From NCBI GenBank assembly GCA_051004015.1, contig JBPCKT010000047.1, positions 62,001 to 126,000 of the forward strand: a stretch of DNA of 64,000 nt, written 5' to 3'. The DNA is from SXOA01 sp051004015 (GTDB taxonomy: Bacteria > Planctomycetota > Planctomycetia > Pirellulales > Pirellulaceae). This document shows, piece by piece, positions 34,379-42,858 of this stretch; positions within the stretch are counted from its first letter, which is position 1, and every line of letters starts with the position of its first letter. The notes beneath the pieces are model-generated. The model did not search any database. It worked only from the letters and a program-made list of their open reading frames with translations, and was not told where the DNA came from. Position numbers and translations under genes: made by a program.

Positions 34379-35365
34379 ATGCGCAAGTCCTGGTTTCGTA
34401 AGATCACAATGTTTGTCGCCGCCAGCCTGATGGGCCTCGTGGCGACTTCTGCGAATGCGGAAACGACCCGTCTCCCCAGCGCGGAAAATTACATCAACGC
34501 CGAGGAAATCCACTGGGTGGTTCGCGGCCAAGAGGCAACCTCTCCGGTTTCCTATGAGCTACTCGGCAACTCGAGTGCCAACATCGGCGACGGCGGCGCC
34601 AATTGCGGCTGCGGCGATAACGACTGCAACGGCGGCTGTGACGGCGACTGCGACGGCGACCGCTGTGGCTTCCCCACCGGCGGATGCTGCGCGGACTGCT
34701 GCCGCCGCGGCTGGATTGCTGGAGGGGAGGTGGTGTTTCTCAAGCCCTTTCAGTCCGAAGGCCAGCTCACCGACATGAACTACCGCACGGGCTTTCGCGG
34801 CTGGCTCGGCTTCCAACGGGAAGACGGCCTGGGCCTTCGCGTGACCGGTTTTGATTACTTTCAGCGGGGCGGTACCGCTCAGACGACTGGCCCTCGGAGC
34901 GTGGTGGACACCAGCTATTTCGACGTGGAAGTCATTGATTCGTTCAATATCTGCAATTTGAACCTGCTTGTCGGCGGCGGCATCCGCTACGACGACACCC
35001 GGCTCGAGTCGCCCCTTTCCACGGGCATCGGCGGATTCGAAAATAGCCGGTTCACGGGTACCGGCCCGGTGGTCTCGGTTCAATTGACCCGGGCAGTCAA
35101 CGAGAACGTCTCGCTGTTCGGCGGGCTGCGTTCCTCGATACTGGCTGGCAGCAACCCCACCGTCGGCCTTGGCCGCCTGGAAGACACCTTGTTGTCCATG
35201 CAGGAAATCCAGGTTGGCGGCCAGTTCAATCGCGCCTTGGGACGGGGCGGGATCGGATTCATCCGCACCGGCGTGGAAGGCCAGTGGTACTCCGGCTTCG
35301 CCGATGGCGATTCGGAAGACTTGACCCTGCTAGGCGGGTTCATCTCGATGGGCATCATGCGGTAA
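34379..35365 (+). CDS. Exported beta-rich (outer-membrane-like) protein with Cys/Gly/Asp-rich segment
   Basis: The product has 328 residues. AAGGAGGA at 34363-34370 precedes the ATG with 8-bp spacing, a strong ribosome site, so 34379 is firm. A signal peptide runs to about residue 30 (KITMFVAASLMGLVATSANA). Residues about 75-110 contain roughly eleven Cys among Gly and Asp (NCGCGDNDCNGGCDGDCDGD, then CCADCCRRG). The rest is alternating hydrophobic/polar beta strands (GFRGWLGFQREDGLGLRVTG, NLNLLVGGGIRYDDTRLE, GGIGFIRTGVEGQWYSGFAD), ending GGFISMGIMR. It resembles a beta-barrel or surface beta-sheet protein. It is followed by a strong terminator, fitting high expression. Confidence 0.75.
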   Translation: MRKSWFRKITMFVAASLMGLVATSANAETTRLPSAENYINAEEIHWVVRGQEATSPVSYELLGNSSANIGDGGANCGCGDNDCNGGCDGDCDGDRCGFPTGGCCADCCRRGWIAGGEVVFLKPFQSEGQLTDMNYRTGFRGWLGFQREDGLGLRVTGFDYFQRGGTAQTTGPRSVVDTSYFDVEVIDSFNICNLNLLVGGGIRYDDTRLESPLSTGIGGFENSRFTGTGPVVSVQLTRAVNENVSLFGGLRSSILAGSNPTVGLGRLEDTLLSMQEIQVGGQFNRALGRGGIGFIRTGVEGQWYSGFADGDSEDLTLLGGFISMGIMR

Positions 35366-35407
35366 GCACGCCGGTTTGATCGACAGCACTACGATTGAAA
35401 ATCCAAC

Positions 35408-35453
35408 ATCAGGCTGAAAGATCCTCGCGGTCTTTCAGCCTGATTTGCTTTTC
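35408..35453 (+). terminator. Strong intrinsic terminator
   Basis: ATCAGGCTGAAAGA (35408-35421) and TCTTTCAGCCTGAT (35431-35444) form a perfect 14-bp stem with a 9-base loop. TTGCTTTTC follows. It begins 43 bp after the barrel-like gene and is the clearest terminator in the window. Confidence 0.85.
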
Positions 35454-35522
35454 AAGCCAGCCACGCGGCGCTAGACTGCAAGTGCTTGCCAGATTCGAGC
35501 CCCGACCCCTGACTCCTGACCG

Positions 35523-35900
35523 ATGTCCTCCCCACATCCCCCTCGCCCCGGCCTGCAGTTCTCCTTGCAGACGCTGATGGTGGTCATGGCCATGATCGCC
35601 GTGGCCCTGGGAGTCTATCGCGGGCTGGGATGGAGGTATCTTGCGTATTACTACCTGCTGCTGTTTGCGGTGGGGCCGTGGTTCGCGTTTCTGCTCAGCG
35701 AGTGCTTGCCGATCCGCTCCATTCCCCTGCGGATTGCCGCCGGCAACATCCTGCTGCTGTTTCTGTTCATCGGGGCCCTGAAGATCTCCGAACTGCTCAT
35801 CGACGGCCAGGTAGTGCTGCTCGTCGGCCTGGCGGCGCTCCTCTTGTGGACGCCGCAGTACATGATATTCTTCGTCTGGCGCGGGAGCCTGGAACGGTAG
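35523..35900 (+). CDS. Small polytopic membrane protein
   Basis: The product has 125 residues. After a short polar start it has the FSLQTLMVVMAMIAVALGVYRG segment seen at the N-terminus of many small planctomycete membrane proteins. Three further hydrophobic segments follow (YLAYYYLLLFAVGPWFAFLL, IAAGNILLLFLFIGAL and QVVLLVGLAALLLW). No catalytic motif is visible. The start ATG at 35523 follows the phrase CCCCTGACTCCTGACCG, with no good ribosome site. Function is unknown. Confidence 0.65.
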   Translation: MSSPHPPRPGLQFSLQTLMVVMAMIAVALGVYRGLGWRYLAYYYLLLFAVGPWFAFLLSECLPIRSIPLRIAAGNILLLFLFIGALKISELLIDGQVVLLVGLAALLLWTPQYMIFFVWRGSLER

Positions 35901-35910
35901 GCCTTCACGG

Positions 35911-36900
35911 CTAGCGCCTTTGCCTACTCACGATCGCGGTGTCGATGCCGCCGCGGCCGAAAACCAGCACGCTGGAGTTAACGAAGGCCAGTCTCCACCC
36001 AGCGAGTTTTTCAACGGGCTTTCCCGCTTCGTCCACAATTTCGGCATCCTGTTCGGCCACGTAGCGCTTGCCTTCAAAGCGGATAACTGCACCTTTGTCC
36101 GAATCAAGCACGCCGAGAAAGTCCACTTGCTTCCCCAGCGGATGCAGTTGAATGGTTTCCAGCGGTGGAATTGGCATTGCGACGCGGACGTTTGCCTGGC
36201 GACCGGGAATTCCCCGAGCATCCGGTGCGGCGTGATTGATGAATGCACATCCTTCCGCATGGCCGACTTCAATCCCCAGCGGTGCGAACAGTACGCAAGT
36301 CGTGGCGTGGCTCAGGTCCGTCATGCCGCGGGATAGGGCGATGCTGCGTCGCGGTCCAGCTCCCCCAACTGCTCCGCCGGCAGCCGCAGCGCGACGCCCA
36401 GTATCGCAATGTGACACATGCACAAAGCTGCCAGAAATGATGACGCATTCCTGGGCGTGGGCTACGTACACCACCCCCCGGGCGACAATGACGGAGTTGA
36501 ATGCGAATGGCACTTTGATGTTGCCGTCACAGAAGATGATAGAACTCTGCACATGGCCATGCACTTCCCCACCCTTGGTAAACAACAACGCGTTCCGCGG
36601 ACGAGCCCCTTCGGCGGCCGGCTTGCCGTCCGCAAAACGCACCGGCAAGGCAAGCTCCTTGTCCTCGGTCGCCTTGGCCAGATCGGCAATCAACTTGTCG
36701 AGCCACGCCTCCAATGCCTTGTCCGAAAAACCTTCTTTCTTCCAATCGTCGTTGGCGACATAGTCGCGAATTCGCGGCAGCATTGACTCCAACGAGTTGG
36801 GGTCCAACCGGAGCCTCGGTTCGGAGTCCGCCGTCGCGAGCCGGGGCGAGAGTGCTAGAAGTGCGAGCGTTACGGCGAACGCAAGTAGATGGCGGCACAT
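35911..36900 (-). CDS. Secreted protein of unknown function with polar-residue repeats
   Basis: The product has 329 residues from the ATG at 36900. AAGGAG lies 7 bp upstream of this ATG, so it is preferred over the longer frame to 36966. A signal peptide (LLAFAVTLALLALSPRLATA) predicts export. The middle is beta-strand-rich with recurring short cysteine-containing strands (SSIIFCDGNIKVPF, AQECVIISGSFVHVSHCD, TCVLFAPLGIEVGHAEGCAFIN), which suggests a beta-helix-like or repeat fold. No enzymatic motif is recognised. It is convergent with the small membrane protein gene. Confidence 0.75.
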   Translation of the reverse strand: MCRHLLAFAVTLALLALSPRLATADSEPRLRLDPNSLESMLPRIRDYVANDDWKKEGFSDKALEAWLDKLIADLAKATEDKELALPVRFADGKPAAEGARPRNALLFTKGGEVHGHVQSSIIFCDGNIKVPFAFNSVIVARGVVYVAHAQECVIISGSFVHVSHCDTGRRAAAAGGAVGGAGPRRSIALSRGMTDLSHATTCVLFAPLGIEVGHAEGCAFINHAAPDARGIPGRQANVRVAMPIPPLETIQLHPLGKQVDFLGVLDSDKGAVIRFEGKRYVAEQDAEIVDEAGKPVEKLAGWRLAFVNSSVLVFGRGGIDTAIVSRQRR

Positions 36901-37011
36901 GAAGTCACTCCTTGGTAACACAAAATGATTTGAATCAGTATATGCCCACAGGTTGATTTCAAGCAAATAGTTAACGGATGCCGACGTTCACAAGTGGCGA
37001 GAGTAAATCGC

Positions 37012-38415
37012 CTACACCTCATACGCCTCCGCGAAGGGGTTGCGGCCCTTGGGCATCCATTTGCACATCAGGATGCCCACGACGTAGAGCAAGCACAGCG
37101 GGATAGCCATCAGCAACATGCTGTACGGGTCCGCAGGGGTCAGCACCATCGCGATCACGAAGATCGAGAGGATGGCGATCCGCCACTGCTGGATATAGGT
37201 TTCGATGGTCATGATGCCGATGCGGTTCAGGAACAGCATCACCAGTGGCAGTTGAAAGCCGATGCCGAAGCCGAGCGGCAGGATGAGCACGAAGCTGAGC
37301 CATTCGCCGATACGGGGATCGAACTCGGCGTTCATGCTGGTGTTGAACATGAACAGGAAGTTGAGGACCGGATCGAAGACGAACAGGTACGCCAGCGATG
37401 CTCCTCCCAGGAACAGCACGATGCTGATGGGGAGATACAGATATACGTAGTTCTTCTCATGCGGGTACAACCCGGCGGCCACGAAGATCCAGACTTGATA
37501 AAAGATCCAGGGACTGCCGAGCACGAGGCCGGTGACCAGGGCCGCCTTCATCCAGATCATGAAGGCCTCCTGCGCATTGAGGACGAGGAAGCGGACCTTG
37601 ATCGGCTTCCAGGCGGCCAGCGGAATCATGTCCACATGTGGAGGCTCAAGCACGGTCGGAAACTGCGCGGCCAGCAGCAGCCTGTTGAGCCGGCGGGATT
37701 GCTCGCGGTCGAACTTCGCTTGCAGGCTGTCGCGAAGGGGCTTTGTCGTCGTCTCGTCCTGGCCGGGAAGGGTCTGGAACTCGGCTGACTCGTGCAGCTC
37801 GCGTTTTCCGGCAACCGAGTTGAGCACCGCCATCAGGCGGTTGGCGCCTGAGACATCCATGTCACCCGGTTGCTCGGACAGTGCGCGGACTTGCTTTTTC
37901 TGGTCTTCGCTCAGCAGCTTCCAAACTCGTTGTGCCGGAGTCGCCTCCTTCGATGTCCCCGCGGCAGCGAGCGCGGAGCTGAATTCCTTCACTCCCGCGG
38001 GCTTCATATCACTGGGGAAAAAGTAATTGGCGGACATCTCCAATTGCCCCAACTGCTCGGGAAGAGTTCCCTTGAGGGTCTCCATCAGCCGGCCCGTTTC
38101 CACGAACATTGGCTCCGGGATGAGATTTCGGTCGAGCATATTCTGGAGCTCAAGAGGCAAATTCTCCTTTTCGCTAAGGCCCAATTCCTCCTTAAGTCTC
38201 GTGGCCGCCCGATCCCGGAGATAGTTCTTCATCGCCCTCTCCAGCGGCTCTTGGAAGAAGTTGACGACCCGGTCGGCCACCATGAACCCGACGATGCCGG
38301 TCAGCACCAGACCGGCCAGGGCTTTGAACAAGGCTTTCCGCAGTTCTTCGAGGTGGTCCCCGAAGGACATGGAAACGCCTCCTTCGAAATTGTCGTCGTG
38401 GACTTGCTTGGGCAT
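37012..38415 (-). CDS. tatC: Sec-independent (twin-arginine) translocase TatC with large periplasmic insertion
   Basis: The product has 467 residues; ordinary TatC has about 250. It exports folded proteins bearing twin-arginine signals. The family start MSFGDHLEELRKALFKALAG (16-35), the block EAFMIWMKAALVTGLVLGSP and the block YQVWIFVAAGLYPHEK are intact, and six hydrophobic segments are present. The extra sequence (about residues 60-275) lies between the first transmembrane helix (about 33-50) and the second (about 288-312), which is the first periplasmic loop. It is hydrophilic, charged and helical (AATRLKEELGLSEKENL, DSLQAKFDREQSRRLNRLL). It may recruit partners or shape substrate access. 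Tat export matters here because DUF1501 proteins carry Tat-like signals. Confidence 0.95.
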   Translation of the reverse strand: MPKQVHDDNFEGGVSMSFGDHLEELRKALFKALAGLVLTGIVGFMVADRVVNFFQEPLERAMKNYLRDRAATRLKEELGLSEKENLPLELQNMLDRNLIPEPMFVETGRLMETLKGTLPEQLGQLEMSANYFFPSDMKPAGVKEFSSALAAAGTSKEATPAQRVWKLLSEDQKKQVRALSEQPGDMDVSGANRLMAVLNSVAGKRELHESAEFQTLPGQDETTTKPLRDSLQAKFDREQSRRLNRLLLAAQFPTVLEPPHVDMIPLAAWKPIKVRFLVLNAQEAFMIWMKAALVTGLVLGSPWIFYQVWIFVAAGLYPHEKNYVYLYLPISIVLFLGGASLAYLFVFDPVLNFLFMFNTSMNAEFDPRIGEWLSFVLILPLGFGIGFQLPLVMLFLNRIGIMTIETYIQQWRIAILSIFVIAMVLTPADPYSMLLMAIPLCLLYVVGILMCKWMPKGRNPFAEAYEV

Positions 38416-38766
38416 CGCAGCACTCCTTGGCGCGGGAACATCGGTCCAGCGGCAGGCGGGAAGGAAGAACCGCCCGAAGGCGGAAGCGGCCAGCTCAGCC
38501 CGATGGCGAGCACGAAGCGTACGGTGGGAATCTGCCGTACCAGGGCGGGTGCCGGAGACTCCGAGGAATCACCGGCCTTTGCATCATACTCTGCCTCTTC
38601 CTCAGCGGCAAGGCGGAAGGGAATCCGAGATCCATTCTTGAACAGAAGGAAACAAAGGGAACGAAGAAAGGCAGAGAATCCTGACCTCGACTTTTTCCTC
38701 CCTTTGTTTCCTTCGTTCCCTTCTGTTCAAACCTGCTTCCTGTTCCTCACTCCATCGTGCGTTGCA
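38416..38766. other. Intergenic region with inverted AACAGAAGG repeats
   Basis: There is no credible gene. An inverted pair lies at 38638-38666 (TTGAACAGAAGGAAACAAAG, then GGAACGAAG) and about 38699-38732 (CTCCCTTTGTTTCCTTCG, then TTCCCTTCTGTTCAA). The same AACAGAAGG...AACGAAGG phrase occurs upstream of hisS at about 42680-42708. Confidence 0.6.
38638..38732. repeat. Inverted pair of AACAGAAGG/AACGAAGG repeats
   Basis: The two arms share TTGAACAGAAGG and AACAAAGGG with partly rearranged spacing. They could form an imperfect stem of about 25 bp around a 32-bp loop. The unit recurs once more at about 42680-42708 in single copy. Confidence 0.6.
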
Positions 38767-39198
38767 TCATTCTGGTCCCTCCCGTGATTCTGTCGTCCCC
38801 GATTCCGGATCACTTCGCACATCGGCCGGCGGCTGGGCGAATGGGGAACTCCCATAGTTGTCGCTGAAGTAGTTCTTGCTGGGGCCAAACGGACTGCCCC
38901 CTTCGCCGAAATAAGCGGTCTGCAAAGGATTCTGCGGCAGCGGCGGCAAGTAGTACTGGAAGTGCGGCTTAGGCGGAAAGAAGATGCGGCAAATCTCCAT
39001 GACCCCGATGATCACGAAGCAAATCAGCGGCACCAACAGCGCTCCTAACCAGTGAGCCGGTTCCTTCATCACCAAGGCCAGCAGCGCCAGGATGATGCAG
39101 GCAGCCGTCATGAAGATGAACATTCCCCGCAGCGTGAACTGGTTCCCCGCCGGACGATAGTCTTCAATCCGCGTCGGTTGGCCCGGTAGCTTTTTCAT
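38767..39198 (-). CDS. Small membrane protein, last gene of a three-gene cassette
   Basis: The product has 143 residues. Two hydrophobic segments (about 24-43, FIFMTAACIILALLALVMK; about 50-70, LGALLVPLICFVIIGVMEIC) sit between a basic N-terminus and a Pro/Tyr-rich C-terminal half (PPKPHFQYYLPPLPQNPLQT). The QFTLRGMFIFMTAA start resembles the planctomycete 'FSLRTLL' small membrane proteins. It overlaps the preceding gene's stop by 4 bp. Function is unknown. Confidence 0.7.
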   Translation of the reverse strand: MKKLPGQPTRIEDYRPAGNQFTLRGMFIFMTAACIILALLALVMKEPAHWLGALLVPLICFVIIGVMEICRIFFPPKPHFQYYLPPLPQNPLQTAYFGEGGSPFGPSKNYFSDNYGSSPFAQPPADVRSDPESGTTESREGPE

Positions 39199-40388
39199 GG
39201 TGATGGGCCTCCTGGATGCGTCGCGGTCTCTAGTCGATTCGTCACCATCGCCACCCGCGGCAGATACTGCTTGCTGTCCTGCGGCACATAGCGCGGAGGT
39301 GGTTTGTCATCGGCCTTGGGGCCTTCGGCCTTGCGGCGCATACCTTCCAGCACATGGCCGTGCAGAGTATGGATGACCTTGTGCTCGATGGGCTCCCAGA
39401 AGAAGGCGGGATGCAGCTTTCGCTCGAAGCGCGTCGTGAGCGTGATGCGGGATCGCTTCTCCCCCACCGGCTCAATCTCAAAGCTGCCGTCCTGGAGCCT
39501 GGCGTAGTTCTCGCTTCGCATTTGAATATCGACCACGTCGAATGCCAGCTTGCGGGGAGCATCGACCTTGCTGATCCGTTTCTTGATCTCACCGCAGTTG
39601 TAAAAGCAAGTGACGATCTCTCCCTCCTTCTGCTTGCTCCCTTCGCTCCGAATCGGCTGCGGCAGGGCGAGATGCAGCAGCCACGGTGGCGCATGGTCCA
39701 CGTCCTCGTAGAACATGATGGCGTTCCAGGCTTCCTGAGGCGTCGCGTCGATGGTCAGCCCCGTTTTGATGACGGCGATTTCTGTCCGTCGCGGAATGTG
39801 GTCTTCAATCAGCTGACCAATCAGCGGCAGGGCGGCGATGAGCCAGACGTACCAACGAAAATACCATGCGTGGTCCCAGTTGCCGGCAATCAGAAACATC
39901 CGCAGGATGACCCCGCAGACGACGCCCAAAAAAGTCGGCAGCAGGAACAGGATGCCGAGCATGAAACCGCAGAAGATGCCCGCCAGGTTCCAGGAAATCA
40001 GGGCAAAGACCACCGACACGATGGCCAAAATGCCGAGCACCGCGAAGGCCCAGGTCTGCACGCGGCAGGCGTAGCCCAGGATCGCCCCCAAGCAAATGGG
40101 GACCGCAATGAACAGCGACCAGCCCATCTCCCCGCTGACTTGCATGCAGCCGGCATAGGTCAGCGTGCCCACCAGCACCGAGAGCAGGAATCCCGGCAGC
40201 CAGAACTTCCACCGCGAGCTGCTGCGGTGCGTGGCATAGGTTTCCGCGCGAGCTGGATCGTACTGCAGGCCGCAGAACGGGCAAATCCCTGGCTGATCCA
40301 GCTTGACGAGCTGGCCACCACAGCGGCGACAGTAGGGAGTGGCGGCCGAAGCTGCACTCGTCATCGAAGTTGCAGTAGCTTCGCTCAC
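39195..40388 (-). CDS. Zinc-ribbon multipass membrane protein with C-terminal SRPBCC (START-like) domain
   Basis: The product has about 397 residues from a GTG at 40388, one base after the upstream gene's stop and 7 bp after AGGGA. A zinc ribbon (CRRCGGQ and CPFCGLQ, about 20-43) precedes five or six hydrophobic segments (about 60-180). The C-terminal region (RTEIAVIKTGLTIDATPQEAWNAI to KVIHTLHGHVLEGMRRKAEG) has the helix-grip START/SRPBCC layout seen in polyketide-cyclase-like ligand-binding proteins. It overlaps by 4 bp the next gene. A membrane-bound ligand-binding or lipid-handling role is possible but unproven. Confidence 0.75.
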   Translation of the reverse strand: MSEATATSMTSAASAATPYCRRCGGQLVKLDQPGICPFCGLQYDPARAETYATHRSSSRWKFWLPGFLLSVLVGTLTYAGCMQVSGEMGWSLFIAVPICLGAILGYACRVQTWAFAVLGILAIVSVVFALISWNLAGIFCGFMLGILFLLPTFLGVVCGVILRMFLIAGNWDHAWYFRWYVWLIAALPLIGQLIEDHIPRRTEIAVIKTGLTIDATPQEAWNAIMFYEDVDHAPPWLLHLALPQPIRSEGSKQKEGEIVTCFYNCGEIKKRISKVDAPRKLAFDVVDIQMRSENYARLQDGSFEIEPVGEKRSRITLTTRFERKLHPAFFWEPIEHKVIHTLHGHVLEGMRRKAEGPKADDKPPPRYVPQDSKQYLPRVAMVTNRLETATHPGGPSP

Positions 40389-40389
40389 G

Positions 40390-41157
40390 TCAGATTCCCT
40401 TTCGCAGCAGTCGGGCGTGTTCGCGGACAACCAGCCAAACCCACAGCCGTCCGAGACAGATCGGGACGAATCGCGAGGTCCAGCGGCCGCGGACGTGAAT
40501 CGTCAAGCGAGTGAGCGGCGTGTTTTCTGGCGTGGCGAGCGATTGGAGGTCAATCATAAACACATGGGGAAAGCCCTGCTTGGGACCGCGCGGTGAGAGG
40601 TCGCTGAAAGTGTACCCGCTCCCCTCCCGCCAGGCGATGATTTTTCCAAACCGCAGGAACCGCCGGCCAAACGCATTGTGGGATAACACCAGGTCCACCC
40701 CCACTGCCGGCTGGTCGCGCATCAGTGTGACACGGTCGTGAAACGGATCGATGGTCAAAAACCGCGGCAGGTCGCTGATCAAGTTCCATAATTCGCCTCT
40801 CGTGCGGGCAACATCCAGCACAATTTCGATATCCACCTTCCGCCCGCTGCTCCGCGATCGACAGACCGACGCCGCAACCACGCCGCAACCACTCTTCTCA
40901 GTCCGCCCCTCGAGCAGCCGCTTCGCATGTTCCGCGCTAAGCAGGCAAAGTGCCATCCCCGCACCCACCTGCAGCGGCAACATCCACACCTCCGTGCCCT
41001 CGAGTATCTGCCCCACATAGGTCCATCCGGCCACGAGCACCCCCGCCGCGGCAAACCAAGCCAAGCACGTCCAACTCCTCGCCGCCAACTGCCCCGCCCC
41101 CGGCACGCAGGCCGAAAGCAGGAAGACCGTCCATTTGTTGGTGCGTATCGCCGTCAT
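40390..41157 (-). CDS. Membrane protein with SRPBCC (polyketide-cyclase-like) domain
   Basis: The product has 255 residues. Hydrophobic segments at about 10-30, 28-48 and 60-78 (VFLLSACVPGAGQLAARSW, CLAWFAAAGVLVAGWTYVG, LPLQVGAGMALCLLSAEH) are followed by a START-like domain beginning KVDIEIVLDVARTRGELWNLISDLPRFLTID. The block VGVDLVLSHNAFGRRFLRFGKIIAWREG fits the SRPBCC beta-sheet. It is the first gene of the three-gene leftward cassette; the next gene carries a second SRPBCC domain. The two may bind the same hydrophobic ligand. Confidence 0.75.
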   Translation of the reverse strand: MTAIRTNKWTVFLLSACVPGAGQLAARSWTCLAWFAAAGVLVAGWTYVGQILEGTEVWMLPLQVGAGMALCLLSAEHAKRLLEGRTEKSGCGVVAASVCRSRSSGRKVDIEIVLDVARTRGELWNLISDLPRFLTIDPFHDRVTLMRDQPAVGVDLVLSHNAFGRRFLRFGKIIAWREGSGYTFSDLSPRGPKQGFPHVFMIDLQSLATPENTPLTRLTIHVRGRWTSRFVPICLGRLWVWLVVREHARLLRKGI

Positions 41158-41307
41158 CGTCGACTCGTCAGGATGGCTTAAGGAACCGCAAGCTGGAGGA
41201 AATCATAACCGGCCCCATGTCCGCAAGAGAACGAAAAGGCGGGATGTGTTGCGAAATACACGCAGTTTTGCAAATGACTCCTGTTCGCAAAAATCCGTCC
41301 CGACCCA

Positions 41308-42654
41308 TTAGCTTCCCGCCAGAATTCGCTGCACGGCCGCCGGGATTTCGGCGAGGGGGACTTCGGCGGAGGTTTTGCTGGCGAGGTCTTTGACCTGGCA
41401 GGTGCCGGCGGCCAGCTCGCGTTCGCCGGCGATGAGGGCGATGCGGAAGCCGCGGCGGTCGGCGTATTGGAGCTGCTGGCCAATTTTTTTGGGCTCGGGA
41501 AACAGTTCCGCGCCAATGCCGGCGGCCCGGACCGCCTGGGCGATTTTCAGATAGGCGGAGAGCTGGTCCTTGTCGAAATAGATGACCAGGACCGGAGCGG
41601 GAGTGCGGACCTTTTCAACCAGCCCCAGCTCTTCGAGCGCCGCCAGCAGCCGGTCGAGACCGAGGGATGCGCCGATGCCGGGGAGTTCCTGCTTGGTGAA
41701 CAGGCTGGCCAGGTTGTCATACCTGCCGCCGGAGCAGATGCTGCCGATGGTGGGGAGGTCGGTGAGGAAAGTCTCAAAGACCGCGCCTGTGTAATAGTCC
41801 AGTCCGCGGGCGATGGAGACATCCACCTGAAGCGCATCCGCCGGTACTCCACCGGCCTGTGCCCCGCTAAGAATCTCGCGCAGTCGCTGCACTCCTTCTT
41901 CGCCGGTCGGGTTGCCGGCGACGAGCCGTTCCACTTGCGAGAGGACCTCGTCGTTGGTGCCGCTCAGTTCGGCCAGACTCAGAACCTGTTGGGCCTGTTC
42001 CTCGGTCGTCCCCGCCGTGGCGGCCATTTCTTCGGCGACTTTTTCCCGGCCGATTTTGCCGAACTTGTCCAGCGAGCGGAGGATGGGGACGCTCTTGTCC
42101 GCGAGGCCCAGTTTGGCGAGCAGGCCGCTGAGGACCATGCGGTTATTGACGCGAATAGTGAAGCTCAGCTTTTTTCCCGACTCGCCGCCAAACGATCCGC
42201 CGATAGCCGTCAGCAACTCGTGGATGACAAGAGCCGTCTCGATATCGGCAGCGACGTGCTTGGTGCCGATGGTGTCGAAGTCGCACTGCATGAACTCGCG
42301 GTAGCGACCGCGCTGGGCCCGTTCGCCCCGCCAAACGGTGGCGATGTGATATCGCTTGAACGGCAGGCCGAGGTCGTTGGCGTGCTGGGCCACGAAGCGG
42401 GCCAGCGGCACGGTGAGGTCGAATCGCATCCCGACCATCCGCCCTCCTTGGTCGGCAAAGTGGTACATCTGCCGGTCGGTCTCTTCGCTCCCCTTGCCGG
42501 TCAGGATTTCCAGGTACTCCAGGGCCGGCGTATCAATCGGCGAAAACCCGAAGCTGCGATAAACCCGCTGTGCCGTGGCAATCAGCCGCTCGCGCGGAAT
42601 CATCGCCTCCGGGAGGTAGTCGCGAAAACCGCTAAGAGTGCGGGGGTCGATCAT
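41308..42654 (-). CDS. hisS: Histidyl-tRNA synthetase HisS
   Basis: The product has 448 residues. It charges tRNA-His in the cytoplasm. Class II motifs are present: motif 1 around SFGFSPIDTPALEYLE, motif 2 RYHIATVWRGERAQRGRYREF with its invariant Arg, motif 3 around GIGASLGLDRLLAAL, and the HisRS-specific GLDYYTGAVFE. The C-terminal 90 residues (APVLVIYFDKDQLSAYLKIAQ and EVPLAEIPAAVQRIL) form the anticodon-binding domain. An AACAGAAGG repeat lies just upstream on the same strand. The final residues end in ILAGS, the normal length for bacterial enzymes. Confidence 0.96.
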   Translation of the reverse strand: MIDPRTLSGFRDYLPEAMIPRERLIATAQRVYRSFGFSPIDTPALEYLEILTGKGSEETDRQMYHFADQGGRMVGMRFDLTVPLARFVAQHANDLGLPFKRYHIATVWRGERAQRGRYREFMQCDFDTIGTKHVAADIETALVIHELLTAIGGSFGGESGKKLSFTIRVNNRMVLSGLLAKLGLADKSVPILRSLDKFGKIGREKVAEEMAATAGTTEEQAQQVLSLAELSGTNDEVLSQVERLVAGNPTGEEGVQRLREILSGAQAGGVPADALQVDVSIARGLDYYTGAVFETFLTDLPTIGSICSGGRYDNLASLFTKQELPGIGASLGLDRLLAALEELGLVEKVRTPAPVLVIYFDKDQLSAYLKIAQAVRAAGIGAELFPEPKKIGQQLQYADRRGFRIALIAGERELAAGTCQVKDLASKTSAEVPLAEIPAAVQRILAGS

Positions 42655-42677
42655 GGGGCGTTACCAATCGGGGGAGA

Positions 42678-42708
42678 TTTGAACAGAAGGTAACGGAGGG
42701 AACGAAGG
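42678..42708. repeat. Single AACAGAAGG-type repeat
   Basis: TTTGAACAGAAGGTAACGG followed by AGGGAACGAAGG matches the arms of the inverted pair at 38638-38732, here in one orientation only. It occupies the gap between hisS and the CDGSH gene. Confidence 0.6.
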
Positions 42709-42739
42709 AGGAGAAGAGGAAGAGGGTTGAAAGGGAAGA

Positions 42740-42851
42740 GAGGTTCACCGCGGAGGTCGCTGAGGAACGCGGAGAGTGAAGGAATGGGTATCGTTAACAA
42801 TCCAATGGAGATTCCAGGATGTATCTCTGCGATTCTCCGCGGTTCATCCCC
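42740..42851. repeat. Imperfect inverted repeat CACCGCGGAG ... CTCCGCGGTTC
   Basis: ACCGCGGAG (42747-42755) pairs with CTCCGCGGT (42835-42843) around a spacer rich in GA and a GAGG-type phrase (GTCGCTGAGGAACGCGGAG). Such 'CCGCGGAGGTCGCTGAGGAACGC' phrases look like small dispersed intergenic repeats. No coding frame is present. Confidence 0.45.
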
Positions 42852-42858
42852 ATCGGTC

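Noticed and set aside
41178..41307. Possible small gene upstream of hisS stop
   Set aside because: No frame has a start with a ribosome site or family-like sequence; it is the gap between hisS and the SRPBCC gene.
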